A DNA stretch of 59,500 bases from Pseudomonas sp. C2B4 (GCF_013359695.1 NZ_JABFMU010000042.1:1-59500); one strand, 5' to 3'. Shown: positions 16,075 to 25,424, numbered from the stretch's first letter. Program-made: numbers and translations. The notes: generated by a model from the letters alone, not told the origin.

Positions 16075-16851
16075 TTAGCGAGCGCGCATTCGCGTTGCGC
16101 CATCAAGGCGAATGGTTTCGCCGTTGATGTAGGCGTTCTCGATCAGGAAAGCGCAGCAATGAGCAAACTCGCGGGTGTCACCCAGGCGCTTGGGTGCTTC
16201 CATTTGTTCCTTTAGCGAGTCGAGGATCTTTTCCTCGAGCCCGGCGACCATGGTGGTGAGGAACAGCCCCGGAGCGATGGCGTTGACACGTACCCCGACG
16301 GCACCCAGTTCGCGCGCGGCCGGCATGTTCATACCGATCACGCCAGCTTTGGTCGCGGAGTAGGCGCATTGGCCAACCTGGCCTTCGTACGCGGCGCCTG
16401 ACGATACGTTGATCACCACGCCGCGTTCTTCGCCGGCTTCGGCGTCATTGCGGGTCATGTATTCAACACACTTGGACATGACGTTGAACACGCCATTGAG
16501 ATTGATCGCGGTGGCTTGGGCAAACCGCGCCAGCGGTGCGGCCTTGCCTTCCTTACCCAGTACTTTGAAACCGGTTGGCACGGCAGCGCCGTTGATGCAC
16601 ACGTGGATGGCACCAAACCGGGCCATGACCCTATCCACGGCATGTTGAACCGAGGCTTCGTCGCTGACGTCGGTCTGGACGAATATTGCCCGGTCCGCGC
16701 CAATTCTGGCGACAGCAGCCTCACCGGCTTCGACGTTGAGGTCGAAAATCGCGACGAACGCAGCTTTCTCCTCCACCAGATAATGAGCGGTTGCCAGGCC
16801 CAGGCCCGAAGCGCCACCGGTGATGACCACGACTTTGTCTTGAATACGCAT
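16075..16851 (-). CDS. SDR 3-hydroxyacyl-CoA dehydrogenase (type II-like)
   Basis: The 258-residue short-chain dehydrogenase has the NAD-binding loop TGGASGLG (11-18), Asp37 for NAD preference (IFDLNV), and catalytic Ser150/151, Tyr164 and Lys168 (YSATK). Overall it resembles mammalian HSD10-type 3-hydroxy-2-methylbutyryl-CoA dehydrogenases, including the VFNVMSK and GVVINVSSGAAYEGQVGQ stretches. In beta-oxidation it would oxidise 3-hydroxyacyl-CoA to 3-ketoacyl-CoA. AGGACAC precedes the ATG. It sits between the acyl-CoA dehydrogenase and ligase genes of the operon. Specificity for 2-methyl-branched substrates is plausible but inferred. Confidence 0.9.
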   Translation of the reverse strand: MRIQDKVVVITGGASGLGLATAHYLVEEKAAFVAIFDLNVEAGEAAVARIGADRAIFVQTDVSDEASVQHAVDRVMARFGAIHVCINGAAVPTGFKVLGKEGKAAPLARFAQATAINLNGVFNVMSKCVEYMTRNDAEAGEERGVVINVSSGAAYEGQVGQCAYSATKAGVIGMNMPAARELGAVGVRVNAIAPGLFLTTMVAGLEEKILDSLKEQMEAPKRLGDTREFAHCCAFLIENAYINGETIRLDGATRMRAR

Positions 16852-16923
16852 GAAAGTGTCCTGTTCGTTGCCCGACCACCAAGAGGCCGGATTGTTATTG
16901 TTGGGTGTCGAACCTTGAGCCGA

Positions 16924-18081
16924 TCAGAACGCGTTGATCCCGGTCAGGGCGCGGCCGATGATCAGTTGCTGGATTTGCGTGGTGCCTTCGGGGATGGGGA
17001 CGACGATCGCCTCACGAGCCAGTTTTTCGACGAGGAAGTCGGTGGTGACACCGGCACCGCCATGGATTTGCACGGCTTGTCGGGCAATGGTGACCGCCGC
17101 CTCACACGCGAAGTATTTGGCCATCGCAGCTTCCATTTCGGCTGGAATCCCGGCCCCAATCATCTCGGCGGCGCGGTAAGTCAACAGCCGGGCCGCATCA
17201 ACCCGGGTAGCCATTTCTGCGAGCATCGCCGAGATCAATTGATGCCCGGCGATCAGCTTGCCGTGCTGCTTGCGTTCCTTGGCATAACGCACAGCTTCTT
17301 CCAGGGCACGGCGGCCGATACCCAGGCCTTGCGCCGCGACGAACACCCGGGAGCGTTCGAACAGCGACAGGGTGTTTTTCAGCGCTTCGCCTTCGTTGCC
17401 GATGATGTTGCTGGCCGGCACCCGTACATCGTTGAGGAAAATTTGTGCAGTGGACTGGCTGTTCCAGGCAATCTTGTGAATGTTGCGCACTTCATACGGG
17501 TGCTCTTTGCGGTCCAGCAGGAAGTGGGTGAGCCCCTTGCGTGGATCGTCGCTCGTACGGCAGGTGCAGATCAGGAAGTCGGAGTAGGAGCCATTGCTGA
17601 TCCAGGTCTTTTCACCATTGATGATGAAATCGTCGCCGTCACGTCGGGCCCGGGTTTTGATTTCCAGTACGTTGGAGCCGACGTCAGGCTCCGAAATGGC
17701 AATGCTGGCAAACAGGTCACCGCTGATCAGGCCGGGCAGGTAGCGGTCACGCAGATGGTCCGGCGCCAATTTTTCCAGTATCTGCGCGCCAAAGGAGTTG
17801 ATCACCACTGGCGACGACAGGTCGACCGAGCACGCCGCCACTTCTTCGAACAGCATGATCAGGGTCGGCCAGTCCAGGCCCAGACCGCCGCGGGCTTCGC
17901 TGACCGCGCCGCTAATCATGCCGAACTCGGTGAGCTGGCGCATGATCTCGGCCATTTTCTCCCGGGGGATGAACTTGTCGCGGTACTCCTTGTTGAATAC
18001 CGGGTCGATCTTATCGGCCAGGAAACGACGGAAGCTCTCGACCGCTTCCAATTGCTCCGGGGTGCGCATGACATGTCCCAT
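16924..18081 (-). CDS. Acyl-CoA dehydrogenase
   Basis: The 385-residue flavoprotein introduces the alpha-beta double bond into acyl-CoA and passes electrons to ETF. It shows SISEPDVGSNVLEIKTRA (FAD/substrate loop), GEKTWISNGSYSDF, the middle GRRALEEAVRYAKERKQHGK, and the C-terminal IHGGAGVTTDFLVEKLAR with PEGTTQIQ supplying the usual catalytic Glu. AAGGAG lies 6 bases before ATG 18081. It ends 73 bases before the SDR start and begins 9 bases after the thiolase stop. Length and motifs are normal. Confidence 0.93.
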   Translation of the reverse strand: MGHVMRTPEQLEAVESFRRFLADKIDPVFNKEYRDKFIPREKMAEIMRQLTEFGMISGAVSEARGGLGLDWPTLIMLFEEVAACSVDLSSPVVINSFGAQILEKLAPDHLRDRYLPGLISGDLFASIAISEPDVGSNVLEIKTRARRDGDDFIINGEKTWISNGSYSDFLICTCRTSDDPRKGLTHFLLDRKEHPYEVRNIHKIAWNSQSTAQIFLNDVRVPASNIIGNEGEALKNTLSLFERSRVFVAAQGLGIGRRALEEAVRYAKERKQHGKLIAGHQLISAMLAEMATRVDAARLLTYRAAEMIGAGIPAEMEAAMAKYFACEAAVTIARQAVQIHGGAGVTTDFLVEKLAREAIVVPIPEGTTQIQQLIIGRALTGINAF

Positions 18082-18090
18082 GGGGGCTCC

Positions 18091-19338
18091 TTAAATGTTC
18101 TTGTTGGCGAGAATGTTGACGGCGACGACGGCTTCTTCGATGCCGAACAGACCGCCGCCGTTTTCCTGTATGGCAATGCGTGCGCCTTCGACCTGACGCT
18201 TGCCAGCTTCGCCGCGCAGTTGCGTGACCAGCTCATGAAGTTGCGCCAGGCCGGTGGCGCCAATCGGGTGCCCTTTGGATTCGAGGCCGCCGGAGGGGTT
18301 GATCGGCATGCGACCACCGACAGTGAAATCACCGCGCTCGGCCGCCGGACCGCCTTCGCCGAAAGGCACCAGCATCAACGATTCGGCATTGATGATTTCG
18401 CCAATGGCCGAGGCGTCGTGTACTTCGGCGACGTCGACATCGGCCGGAGCGATGCCGGCCTGGGCGTAGGCTTTTTTCGCCGCCAGGTGCGCAACGATTT
18501 TTTCCGGCTCGTCGAGGCCCCGACTGGTGCCGGTTTGCACCACACTGGCCAATACACGCACGGCGCGCTCGCCGGCATTTTTCAAGCGCTTGAGCCCATC
18601 GGCATTGCACAGCACGACAGCGGCGGCACCGTCGCTGATCGGCGAACACATCAAGGTGGTGAGCGGGTAGCAGATCGGCGGTGACGCCAGAACCTCGTCA
18701 ATGCTGAAAGCCTGCTGGAACTGCGCGAGCGGGTTGTGCACCGAGTGCTGGTGATTCTTTGCCGCCACCGCGGCAATCTGCCGCTGAGTCGTGCCGTAGC
18801 GCATCATGTGATTGCGGCAGATCGCCGCGTACACGTCCATGAACACGCTGTAAGGGCGCTCGGACACTGTGCCCGGCGGCGGCACGATGCCTTCGCCCAT
18901 GGCCAGCAAGGTACGTTTGTTCTGCTCGACGGTGGAGACGTCCCAGCCGCCATCGAACACCGCGAACATCCGGGCCTTATCGGCAATATTCATCTTCTCG
19001 GCACCCACCGCCAGGGCGATGTTGCACTGACCGGCGCGCAACGCCAGGATGGCGAGGTTGAAGGCAGACGAGCCGGACGCGCAGGCGTTTTCCACCGTGA
19101 ACACCGGTACACCCTCGATGCCGAGACGGCGCATGGCAATCGGTCCGGGAATGGCGGTCTGCCCCTGCAAAATGCCGTTGGTCATGGTGCTGTAGTACAC
19201 CGAACCCAAGTCGGCGGTGACGGCGCCGGCATCCTTCAGGGCCAGGCTGACAGCTTCGCCAACCAGGTCGTGGACGCTGCGTTCGAGCAAGCGACCGAAG
19301 GGGGTCATGCCAACGCCCACTACATAAATATCGTTCAT
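18091..19338 (-). CDS. Thiolase-like enzyme of the SCP-x/lipid-transfer class, atypical site
   Basis: The 415-residue protein aligns along its length with SCP-x thiolases: Cys86 in ENACASGSSAF and His357 in ESKGHPIGATG are present. The position that is Cys in the HDCF motif of the first thiolase (and of SCP-x enzymes) is Ala309 here (HDASAIGE), and the C-terminal end (GGGLFGIEEAVVAV) also lacks a cysteine. It may thus be a modified thiolase, or a thiolase-fold aldolase as in steroid side-chain cleavage; such aldolases usually need a DUF35 partner, which is not seen here. The ATG 19338 has AGGAACAG upstream; the longer open frame to 19617 overlaps the hydratase and is rejected. Confidence 0.88.
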   Translation of the reverse strand: MNDIYVVGVGMTPFGRLLERSVHDLVGEAVSLALKDAGAVTADLGSVYYSTMTNGILQGQTAIPGPIAMRRLGIEGVPVFTVENACASGSSAFNLAILALRAGQCNIALAVGAEKMNIADKARMFAVFDGGWDVSTVEQNKRTLLAMGEGIVPPPGTVSERPYSVFMDVYAAICRNHMMRYGTTQRQIAAVAAKNHQHSVHNPLAQFQQAFSIDEVLASPPICYPLTTLMCSPISDGAAAVVLCNADGLKRLKNAGERAVRVLASVVQTGTSRGLDEPEKIVAHLAAKKAYAQAGIAPADVDVAEVHDASAIGEIINAESLMLVPFGEGGPAAERGDFTVGGRMPINPSGGLESKGHPIGATGLAQLHELVTQLRGEAGKRQVEGARIAIQENGGGLFGIEEAVVAVNILANKNI

Positions 19339-19370
19339 GTCTGTTCCTGCGAAGTCGGAAAATAGGCGGC

Positions 19371-20156
19371 CTAGCGGCCCTTGAAGTTCGGTGCGCGTTT
19401 TTCGCCAAAGGCTTGCAAACCTTCCTGGAAATCGGCGGTGCGCAAGTGTTGGCGCAACATCACCTGTTCGTGCTGCAGGGCATCGTCGCGAGACTTGTCG
19501 GCAGAGGCGCGGGCCACCTCTTTCATGCGCCGCAGTGCGATCGGGCTCTTCTTGGCAATGTGCTGGGCCAATGTCAGTGCGGCGCTGGCTAATTCCGTAT
19601 CGCTGTGGACTTCGCACACCAAGCCATAGACTTTCATTTCAGTGGCCGACAGGGATTTGCCAGTCAGCAGCAGGTACATCGCCATGTTCAGCGGGATCAG
19701 GCGTGGCAGGATCGCCGCGCCGCCCGCACCGGGATAGACGCCGAAGTTGGCATGGGCGTCGGCCAGGGTGGCCGATTGCGCTGCCACCACGATGTCGGCG
19801 CACATCGCCAGTTCGAGGCCACCGGCCATGGTCACGCCATTGAGGGCCGCAATCACTGGCTTTGGGAAATTGCGCAGTTGACTGAAGACCTGGTTGGCAC
19901 GGTCGAGAAAATCAGCTTCACCGGCGGCCAGGCTCGCGCCGGCCAGCACTTCCTTCAAATCGGCTCCGGCGCAGAAGGCAGGGCCGTTGCCGGTGAGAAT
20001 CACTACCCGCAACTCGTCATTGCGGGCAATGTCTTCGAGGCAGTGTTCCAGCTCGTCCAGCGTAGCCAGGTTCAAGGCGTTCATGGCCCGTGGCCGATTG
20101 AGCGTCAGGCGCGCTACCGGGCCGACGATTTCATACTGCAAAATTTCTTCACTCAT
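19371..20156 (-). CDS. Enoyl-CoA hydratase/isomerase (crotonase family)
   Basis: This 261-residue crotonase starts the beta-oxidation operon and would hydrate the enoyl-CoA made by the acyl-CoA dehydrogenase. The oxyanion-hole motifs PAFCAGADLKEV (59-70) and MAGGLELAMCAD (110-121) are present. Glu115 corresponds to catalytic Glu144 of rat mitochondrial hydratase, but the second Glu (Glu164) is His135 here (LADAHANFG), as in many bacterial crotonases with DTH or DAH. A classical two-Glu mechanism is therefore not assured. GGGGAG lies before ATG 20156. It is divergent from the aldehyde dehydrogenase gene, with about 240 bases between. Confidence 0.9.
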   Translation of the reverse strand: MSEEILQYEIVGPVARLTLNRPRAMNALNLATLDELEHCLEDIARNDELRVVILTGNGPAFCAGADLKEVLAGASLAAGEADFLDRANQVFSQLRNFPKPVIAALNGVTMAGGLELAMCADIVVAAQSATLADAHANFGVYPGAGGAAILPRLIPLNMAMYLLLTGKSLSATEMKVYGLVCEVHSDTELASAALTLAQHIAKKSPIALRRMKEVARASADKSRDDALQHEQVMLRQHLRTADFQEGLQAFGEKRAPNFKGR

Positions 20157-20393
20157 GACAGCTCCCCGTTATTGTTGATCGCGCTGATGGCGTAGCGGAT
20201 GAGCTGATACTAGGAATACCGTCGACACTGACGCAGGTCCTTGCAACGAAAGCGCTTGTCCGTTGAATGCGCTGAAGCACAGCAGCCAAGGCGCAGCGTT
20301 CGCCAAAGACCGGAAAAAGGGTTCAGATGACTGGCAGGGCGCGGAGGCGTTGCGCACCATCGGTGCGCATTACCATCAGACTCAAGGAATCCC

Positions 20394-21836
20394 ATGGCCA
20401 GCAGTGAACACCTCGACACCCATGTGACCATCGCCCGAATGCAGGAGGTGCTGGCGCGCCAGCAAGCCGCGTTCATCGCCGAAGCGCCGCCATCGGCAGC
20501 GTTGCGCATTGATCGAATCGATCGCCTCATTGCTCTGTTACTGGACAACCGACAGGCATTTTGTGCAGCGCTGGCAACGGACTTTTCATGGCGATCCCAC
20601 GACCAGTCATTGATGAGTGACGTGCTGTTGCCGGTCGCCGGGCTCAAATATGCGCGCAAGCATGTGCGGCGCTGGATGAAGCCTGAGCGGCGCAGCCCGG
20701 AAATGGGCGCCGGGTGGTTGGGCGCCAAGGCCGAAATCCATTTTCAGCCATTGGGCAGCATCGGCATCATGACGCCATGGAATTTTCCGCTGGCCATTTC
20801 GCTCGCGCCTTTGGCCGAAGCCTTTGCGGCGGGCAATCGCGCGATGATCACGCTGTCGGAGTTCACGCCCGCCACCGCAACCCTGCTGATTGACCTGCTG
20901 GCTCGACACTTCGATGACACCGAGGTGGCGGCATTCGTCGGGGGTGCCGACGTTGGCGCAGCCTTCAGTGCCTTGGCGCTGGACCACATCATTTTCACTG
21001 GCAGCCCCAGAGTAGGGCGCCTGGTAATGGCGGCCGCAGCGCAGAACCTGACGCCGCTGACCCTGGAGCTGGGCGGCAAGTCACCGACCATCATCGGTCG
21101 TGGCGCGGACCTTGACGATGCGGCACGGCGTATCTGGGGCGGCAAGGGCATCAATGCCGGACAGGCCTGTATCGCCCCGGATTACGTGCTGGTGCATGAA
21201 ACGGAACTCGAGCGTCTGCTGACCAGCATGCAAGTGGAACTGGGCAAGATGTTCCCGACCCTGCGTGACAACCCCGACTACACCGCCATCGCCACACCCG
21301 GCCAGTACCAGCGCTTGCAAGCTTGTCTGGCGGACGCCAGGGCCAAGTGTGTGCGTTGCATCGAAGTCAATCCTGGTCAGGAGCCGCTCGCCGACGTACG
21401 CAAGATTGCGCCGACAATACTGGTGGAACCGCCCGAGGACACCCTGGTGATGCAGGAGGAGCTGTTCGGACCGCTTTTGCCGATCCGTGTCTACCAATCC
21501 ATCGATGAAGCCATCGCCAACATCAACGAGCGGCCGAGGCCATTGGCGTTGTACTACTTCGGCAATGACCGTGCCGAATCGAAAAAGGTACTTGAACGCA
21601 CGTCCTCGGGCGGGGCCTGTATCAATGAGGTCATGCAGCACATTTTTCAGAGCGATCTGCCCTTCGGTGGCTGCGGAAACTCAGGGTTCGGGCGCTATCG
21701 CGGCGGCGATGGTTTCAAGGCGTTCAGCTTGCAGCGCGCCATCTACACCCCCCCCTGCGTGGACGTCATGGGCCTGCTGCGACCTCCTTATGGCAGGCTG
21801 TTTCGACGGGTGATGAAGGCTGTGTTGAAACCTTGA
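20394..21836 (+). CDS. Coniferyl-aldehyde-type NAD(P)+ aldehyde dehydrogenase
   Basis: The 480-residue enzyme belongs to the CalB-like branch of the aldehyde dehydrogenase family and oxidises an aldehyde to its acid. It has GIMTPWNFPLAISLAPLA (about 124-141), FTGSPRVGRLV (about 200), Glu225 in LELGGKSP and catalytic Cys259 in AGQACIAPDY. The C-terminus carries the CalB-like SDLPFGGCGNSGFGRYRGGD segment. It is divergent from the beta-oxidation operon and followed after 31 bases by a DUF2889 gene. In context it should oxidise the aldehyde from the GMC enzyme. Substrate range is inferred; the name is a family name, not evidence for coniferyl aldehyde. Confidence 0.9.
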   Translation: MASSEHLDTHVTIARMQEVLARQQAAFIAEAPPSAALRIDRIDRLIALLLDNRQAFCAALATDFSWRSHDQSLMSDVLLPVAGLKYARKHVRRWMKPERRSPEMGAGWLGAKAEIHFQPLGSIGIMTPWNFPLAISLAPLAEAFAAGNRAMITLSEFTPATATLLIDLLARHFDDTEVAAFVGGADVGAAFSALALDHIIFTGSPRVGRLVMAAAAQNLTPLTLELGGKSPTIIGRGADLDDAARRIWGGKGINAGQACIAPDYVLVHETELERLLTSMQVELGKMFPTLRDNPDYTAIATPGQYQRLQACLADARAKCVRCIEVNPGQEPLADVRKIAPTILVEPPEDTLVMQEELFGPLLPIRVYQSIDEAIANINERPRPLALYYFGNDRAESKKVLERTSSGGACINEVMQHIFQSDLPFGGCGNSGFGRYRGGDGFKAFSLQRAIYTPPCVDVMGLLRPPYGRLFRRVMKAVLKP

Positions 21837-21867
21837 ATCGAGTGGTCCGCAAACTGGAGGCAGGCCT

Positions 21868-22419
21868 GTGAACGGTGATATCGATGAGTGGGGCCGACGG
21901 TTGATCCATCGGCGCACGGTGATCTGCAAAGGATTCTTGCGAGCCGACGGGTTGTGGGATATCGAAGGCCGGCTTGATGACAGCAAGTCTCATCCGATGA
22001 CGCTGGTTCAGGGGCGAGTAGTGTCGGCGGGTGAGACTTACCATGGCATGTTGATCCGTCTGACCCTGGACGATGACTTCATCGTGCATGAAGTGCAGGT
22101 GTCCATGCCCCATGTACCTACCAGCGAATGTCGCGGTGTTGTGCAGGCTTATCAGTCATTGATCGGCGAGCGGATTGGTCCGGGATTCTCGCGCCGTATC
22201 AAGGAACTGTTTGGCGGTGTCGGTGGTTGCGTGCATTTGACGGAGTTGTTGTTGCCAATCGCTACCACCGCGTTTCAAACCATCCCGATGGCGCGGGCAA
22301 CAGTGGCGCCACGTACGACGGCGGATGCCGAGGCTTTTGATAAAGCCGCCAATGGTTTGATCAACAGCTGCCACGCCTTGCGTGAAGATGGCCCTGTGGC
22401 CTTGATTCTTAAGAGTTGA
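21868..22419 (+). CDS. DUF2889 domain protein
   Basis: The 183-residue protein starts with IHRRTVICKGFLRADGLWDIEGRL (shown by the pieces IHRRTVICKGF and GLWDIEGRL) and has HPMTLVQGRVVSAGETYHGM and CVHLTELLLPIATTAFQT, which match the DUF2889 family. No signal peptide or membrane segments are seen. It follows the aldehyde dehydrogenase with a 31-base gap and ends just before a strong terminator, so the two form one transcription unit. The family has no firmly established function; co-occurrence with aromatic or isoprenoid catabolism clusters is common in my recollection. Confidence 0.85.
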   Translation: MNGDIDEWGRRLIHRRTVICKGFLRADGLWDIEGRLDDSKSHPMTLVQGRVVSAGETYHGMLIRLTLDDDFIVHEVQVSMPHVPTSECRGVVQAYQSLIGERIGPGFSRRIKELFGGVGGCVHLTELLLPIATTAFQTIPMARATVAPRTTADAEAFDKAANGLINSCHALREDGPVALILKS

Positions 22420-22421
22420 AA

Positions 22422-22452
22422 GGCAGGCTCGCGCACGAGCCTGCCGTTTTTT
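22422..22452. terminator. Rho-independent terminator between convergent genes
   Basis: GGCAGGCTCG (22422-22431) and CGAGCCTGCC (22436-22445) form a perfect 10-bp stem with a 4-base loop, followed by G and six T. It ends the aldehyde dehydrogenase-DUF2889 unit; the T-tract abuts the stop codon of the GMC gene read from the other side. Confidence 0.9.
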
Positions 22453-24112
22453 ATGCAATGTGACGAGACAGATTGGCATCCTGATCTTTCGGTGCTTGCA
22501 GGTCGGCGCCACCGCGACGATCTTCAGCGATCAGGTCCGAGGCTTTCTCACCGATCATCACCGTGGCCGCGGTGGTGCTGCAGCCGATGATGGTCGGCAT
22601 GATGGACGCGTCCACTACACGCAATCCTTGCACACCGTAGACTTTCAAGCGCGGGTCCACCACAGCCATGTCATCTGTACCCATTTTGCACGTGCCCACC
22701 GGGTGATAGAGCGTGTCGGAGCGATTGCGCAGAACCTGTTCGATCTGCTCATCGGTGTCCATGGGCATTGCAATGACACTCCTGGGATTGTAGGCCTGGA
22801 AGGCCGGGGTGGCCATGACCTGCTGGATGACACGGAAACCTTTGACCAGCGTCTTGATGTCGTCGGGATGCGTCAGGAATGCCGGGTCGATCAGGGGCGG
22901 CTCCAACGGGTCGGCGCTGGCGAGCGTCAGGCGCCCGATGCTTTTGGGGTGCAGCAGGCACGCATGAACGCTCAAACCATGGCCGCTATACAAGGTGCGA
23001 CCGTGATTGGCGAACATGGCGATGGTCAGCGCCAGCTCGATGTCGGCTTGAGGCAGTTCCGGTGAGGTCTTGATGAAGGCGCACGCCTCGGCAAAGTTGC
23101 TGGTCAGCGGGCCGCTGCGCCGCCGCCAGTAGCGGATGACGGCTTTGGCCATGTCCCACAATCCGGCAAACGAAAGGCCCATCAGGCGACGGGATTTGAC
23201 ACGGAAGGAATGCACGTAATCGATATGGTCTACGAGGTTTTGCCCGACACCCGGCAAGTCGTGGAGCACCGGGATATCCAGTTTCAACAGATCGTGCTTG
23301 GGACCGATTCCGGACAACAGCAACAGCTGCGCAGAGTTGAACGCACCGGAACTCACGATCACCTCATGGCGGGCACGCAGCGAACGTTTTACGCCGTTCT
23401 GCAGGAACTCAATGCCCGTCGCACGCTTGCCCTCGAAAATGATCCGGGTTGCGTGGGCGTGAGTTTCGATACGCAGGTTCTGCCGATCCGTATGGGGTGT
23501 CAGGTAGGCCCTTGCTGCGCTGCAACGTTGGCCATCCTTCTGCATCACCTGCACACGTCCGAATCCTTCCATGGTCGCGCCGTTCTGATCAGGGCAGGCG
23601 CGATAGCCTGCCTGCAGGCCAGCCTCGACAAACACTTCGCCGAACGGATTGGGGGAGGTATGGAAGCGCACGTTGAGCGGTCCATTCTGGCCATGCAAGG
23701 GGTCGGTGAAATGCTCGTTGTGCTCGGCGCGCTTGAACAGCGGCAGTACGTCTTGATAACTCCAGCCAGGATTGCCCAATGCCGCCCAACGATCGAAATC
23801 CTCAGGATGGCCACGGTGATAGGCCATGGCATTGATCGATGAACTTCCTCCCAGCGTCTTGCCCCTGGGCTGATAGCCGACCCGGCCGTTCAAGCCGGCC
23901 TGGGGCACGGTCTGGTACTGCCAGTTATTGATCGACGTCGGCACCATGGCGGCGATCCCCGCCGGCATGTGCACCAACGGGTGAGTATCAGGGCCGCCCG
24001 CTTCGAGCAAGCAGACGCAAATGTCCGGATCTTCCGACAAGCGACTGGCGACGACGCAGCCGGCAGCGCCTGCGCCAACTACGATGTAATCGAATACCGT
24101 GTTCTCGTTCAT
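22451..24112 (-). CDS. GMC-family FAD-dependent alcohol oxidoreductase
   Basis: The 553-residue protein belongs to the glucose-methanol-choline family and resembles AlkJ/choline dehydrogenase-type enzymes that oxidise primary alcohols to aldehydes. It opens with the FAD loop VVGAGAAGCVVASRLSE (about 12-28), has the signature GGSSSINAMAYHRGHPEDFD (about 90-109) and the SGAFNSAQLLLLSGIGP segment, and ends with the catalytic-His region HPVGTCKMG and PTIIGCSTTAATVMIGEK. It is about the usual length. It is monocistronic on the minus strand, divergent from the AraC gene, so that regulator is a likely controller. In the pathway proposed here it would act on the alcohol released by the sulfatase. Confidence 0.93.
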   Translation of the reverse strand: MNENTVFDYIVVGAGAAGCVVASRLSEDPDICVCLLEAGGPDTHPLVHMPAGIAAMVPTSINNWQYQTVPQAGLNGRVGYQPRGKTLGGSSSINAMAYHRGHPEDFDRWAALGNPGWSYQDVLPLFKRAEHNEHFTDPLHGQNGPLNVRFHTSPNPFGEVFVEAGLQAGYRACPDQNGATMEGFGRVQVMQKDGQRCSAARAYLTPHTDRQNLRIETHAHATRIIFEGKRATGIEFLQNGVKRSLRARHEVIVSSGAFNSAQLLLLSGIGPKHDLLKLDIPVLHDLPGVGQNLVDHIDYVHSFRVKSRRLMGLSFAGLWDMAKAVIRYWRRRSGPLTSNFAEACAFIKTSPELPQADIELALTIAMFANHGRTLYSGHGLSVHACLLHPKSIGRLTLASADPLEPPLIDPAFLTHPDDIKTLVKGFRVIQQVMATPAFQAYNPRSVIAMPMDTDEQIEQVLRNRSDTLYHPVGTCKMGTDDMAVVDPRLKVYGVQGLRVVDASIMPTIIGCSTTAATVMIGEKASDLIAEDRRGGADLQAPKDQDANLSRHIA

Positions 24113-24321
24113 GCGTTCTTCTCTTTATCCGATGCACAACTTCACTGCATTGTCAGGAGAAGACCGCTTCGCCACCGGTCAATAGAACGAATTCGACGGT
24201 CAACGGCGCAGGTGACGATCGCGCCAAGCATCGGCACATCCGGCACAAGGCACAGCCCGGAGATTGACCGGCAAGCAGGCCGGAGCGAGTATCGACAATC
24301 GCATTTTCAGCAGGCAATCCC

Positions 24322-25371
24322 ATGTCAGGTTCGACGACACAAAGGCCCGGCGATGCACCGGCCACAGGCGACGAAGCGCAGCAGCCCACCACCATTGGCA
24401 GCTACACCGTCGCCATCGCTCGGGCGCTGGAGGCCAGTGGGGTGGACAGCAAACGTATCCTTGCGTCTGTAGGCATTCCCCAGGGACTGTCCGCCGACCC
24501 AATGATTCGCCTGCCTGCCACGACCATGACCCGCTTGTTCCAGGCCTGCGTGGATGTGACCAATAACCCGTATTTTGGGCTGATCGTCTCCAGGCATCTG
24601 CATCTGACCCACCTCCATGCATTGGGCTATGCCTTGGCGGCCAGTGGCACCTTGATGGATTTTTGCCGACGTCTGGAGCGTTATTTCCGCTTGGCCTCTC
24701 AGGTAGCTACTATCAGCGTCAGCGAGAGCACCGATGAGGTGTCATTGCGCTTCGAGCATCGGGTGCCTCTGAGCAGTGAGACCGAAGACGCATTTTTCGG
24801 CTTTCTGGTGCGCACGATGCGCCTGATTGACACTCAGGCATTCAACCCCTTGCGCGTTGAAATGCGCCGGCCCATGCCGCACGAAGGTGCCGAGCCTTAC
24901 GAGACGCTGTTTCGCTCACCGGTGGTCTTCAGTCAGGACTACGGGCTGCTGGTTTTCGACAAAGCCGATATGGTGCGCCAATTGAGCGGTTCGTGCCCGG
25001 AACTGGCACAAGTCAACGACAACATCATCATCAGCTACCTGGCGCGGCTGGACAAAAACGATGTCATCACCGGCGTCACGCAGAAGATCATCGAATTTCT
25101 CCCGGATGGCGATTGCACGCGGGACAAGGTGGCCAGCGCGTTGTGCATGAGCCCGACCAAGCTTCAGCTCAAGCTGTCCCAGCGCGGGACGAGTTTCCAG
25201 CAATTGCTCGATGACACACGCAAGGAACTGGCCTGCAGCTACTTGAGCCAGGCCTCGCGTCCCGTCACGGAGATCACCTTCCTGCTGGGCTTCAGTGATA
25301 CCAGCAATTTTACCCGCGCCTTCAAGCGCTGGACCGGGTTGTCCCCGACGGATTACCGGCAGCAGGGCTGA
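24322..25371 (+). CDS. AraC-family transcriptional regulator
   Basis: This 349-residue regulator has an N-terminal arabinose-binding-like domain (about 25-215; VAIARALEASGVDSKRILAS, then ALGYALAASGTLMDFCRRLE) of the OruR-type architecture and a C-terminal double HTH (about 255-345; CMSPTKLQLKLSQRGTSFQQ, then ITFLLGFSDTSNFTRAFKRW). Such proteins usually activate adjacent catabolic genes on binding substrate or an intermediate. It is divergent from the GMC gene and convergent with the sulfatase gene, and is the only intact regulator within the 9-36 kb block. Its effector is unknown. Confidence 0.93.
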   Translation: MSGSTTQRPGDAPATGDEAQQPTTIGSYTVAIARALEASGVDSKRILASVGIPQGLSADPMIRLPATTMTRLFQACVDVTNNPYFGLIVSRHLHLTHLHALGYALAASGTLMDFCRRLERYFRLASQVATISVSESTDEVSLRFEHRVPLSSETEDAFFGFLVRTMRLIDTQAFNPLRVEMRRPMPHEGAEPYETLFRSPVVFSQDYGLLVFDKADMVRQLSGSCPELAQVNDNIIISYLARLDKNDVITGVTQKIIEFLPDGDCTRDKVASALCMSPTKLQLKLSQRGTSFQQLLDDTRKELACSYLSQASRPVTEITFLLGFSDTSNFTRAFKRWTGLSPTDYRQQG

Positions 25372-25379
25372 GCCCATCG

Positions 25380-25424
25380 CAAAAAAAAGCCTCGCCGAAA
25401 CTCTGTTCGGCGAGGCTTTCGTTT
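25380..25424. terminator. Bidirectional terminator between araC-type gene and sulfatase
   Basis: AGCCTCGCCGAA (25388-25399) and TTCGGCGAGGCT (25406-25417) form a 12-bp perfect stem. An A-run (25380-25387) on the left and a T-rich run on the right allow termination in both directions between these convergent genes. Confidence 0.92.

Noticed and set aside
16516..18684. A 722-codon plus-strand open frame across the beta-oxidation genes
   Set aside because: It runs antisense to the SDR, acyl-CoA dehydrogenase and thiolase genes, which have complete motifs. Long antisense frames are usual in high-GC Pseudomonas genes, and its translation lacks any domain-like text.
19339..19617. N-terminal extension of the second thiolase
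   Set aside because: It overlaps the enoyl-CoA hydratase coding sequence in another frame, and the thiolase fold begins at MNDIYVVGVG with a good ribosome site.
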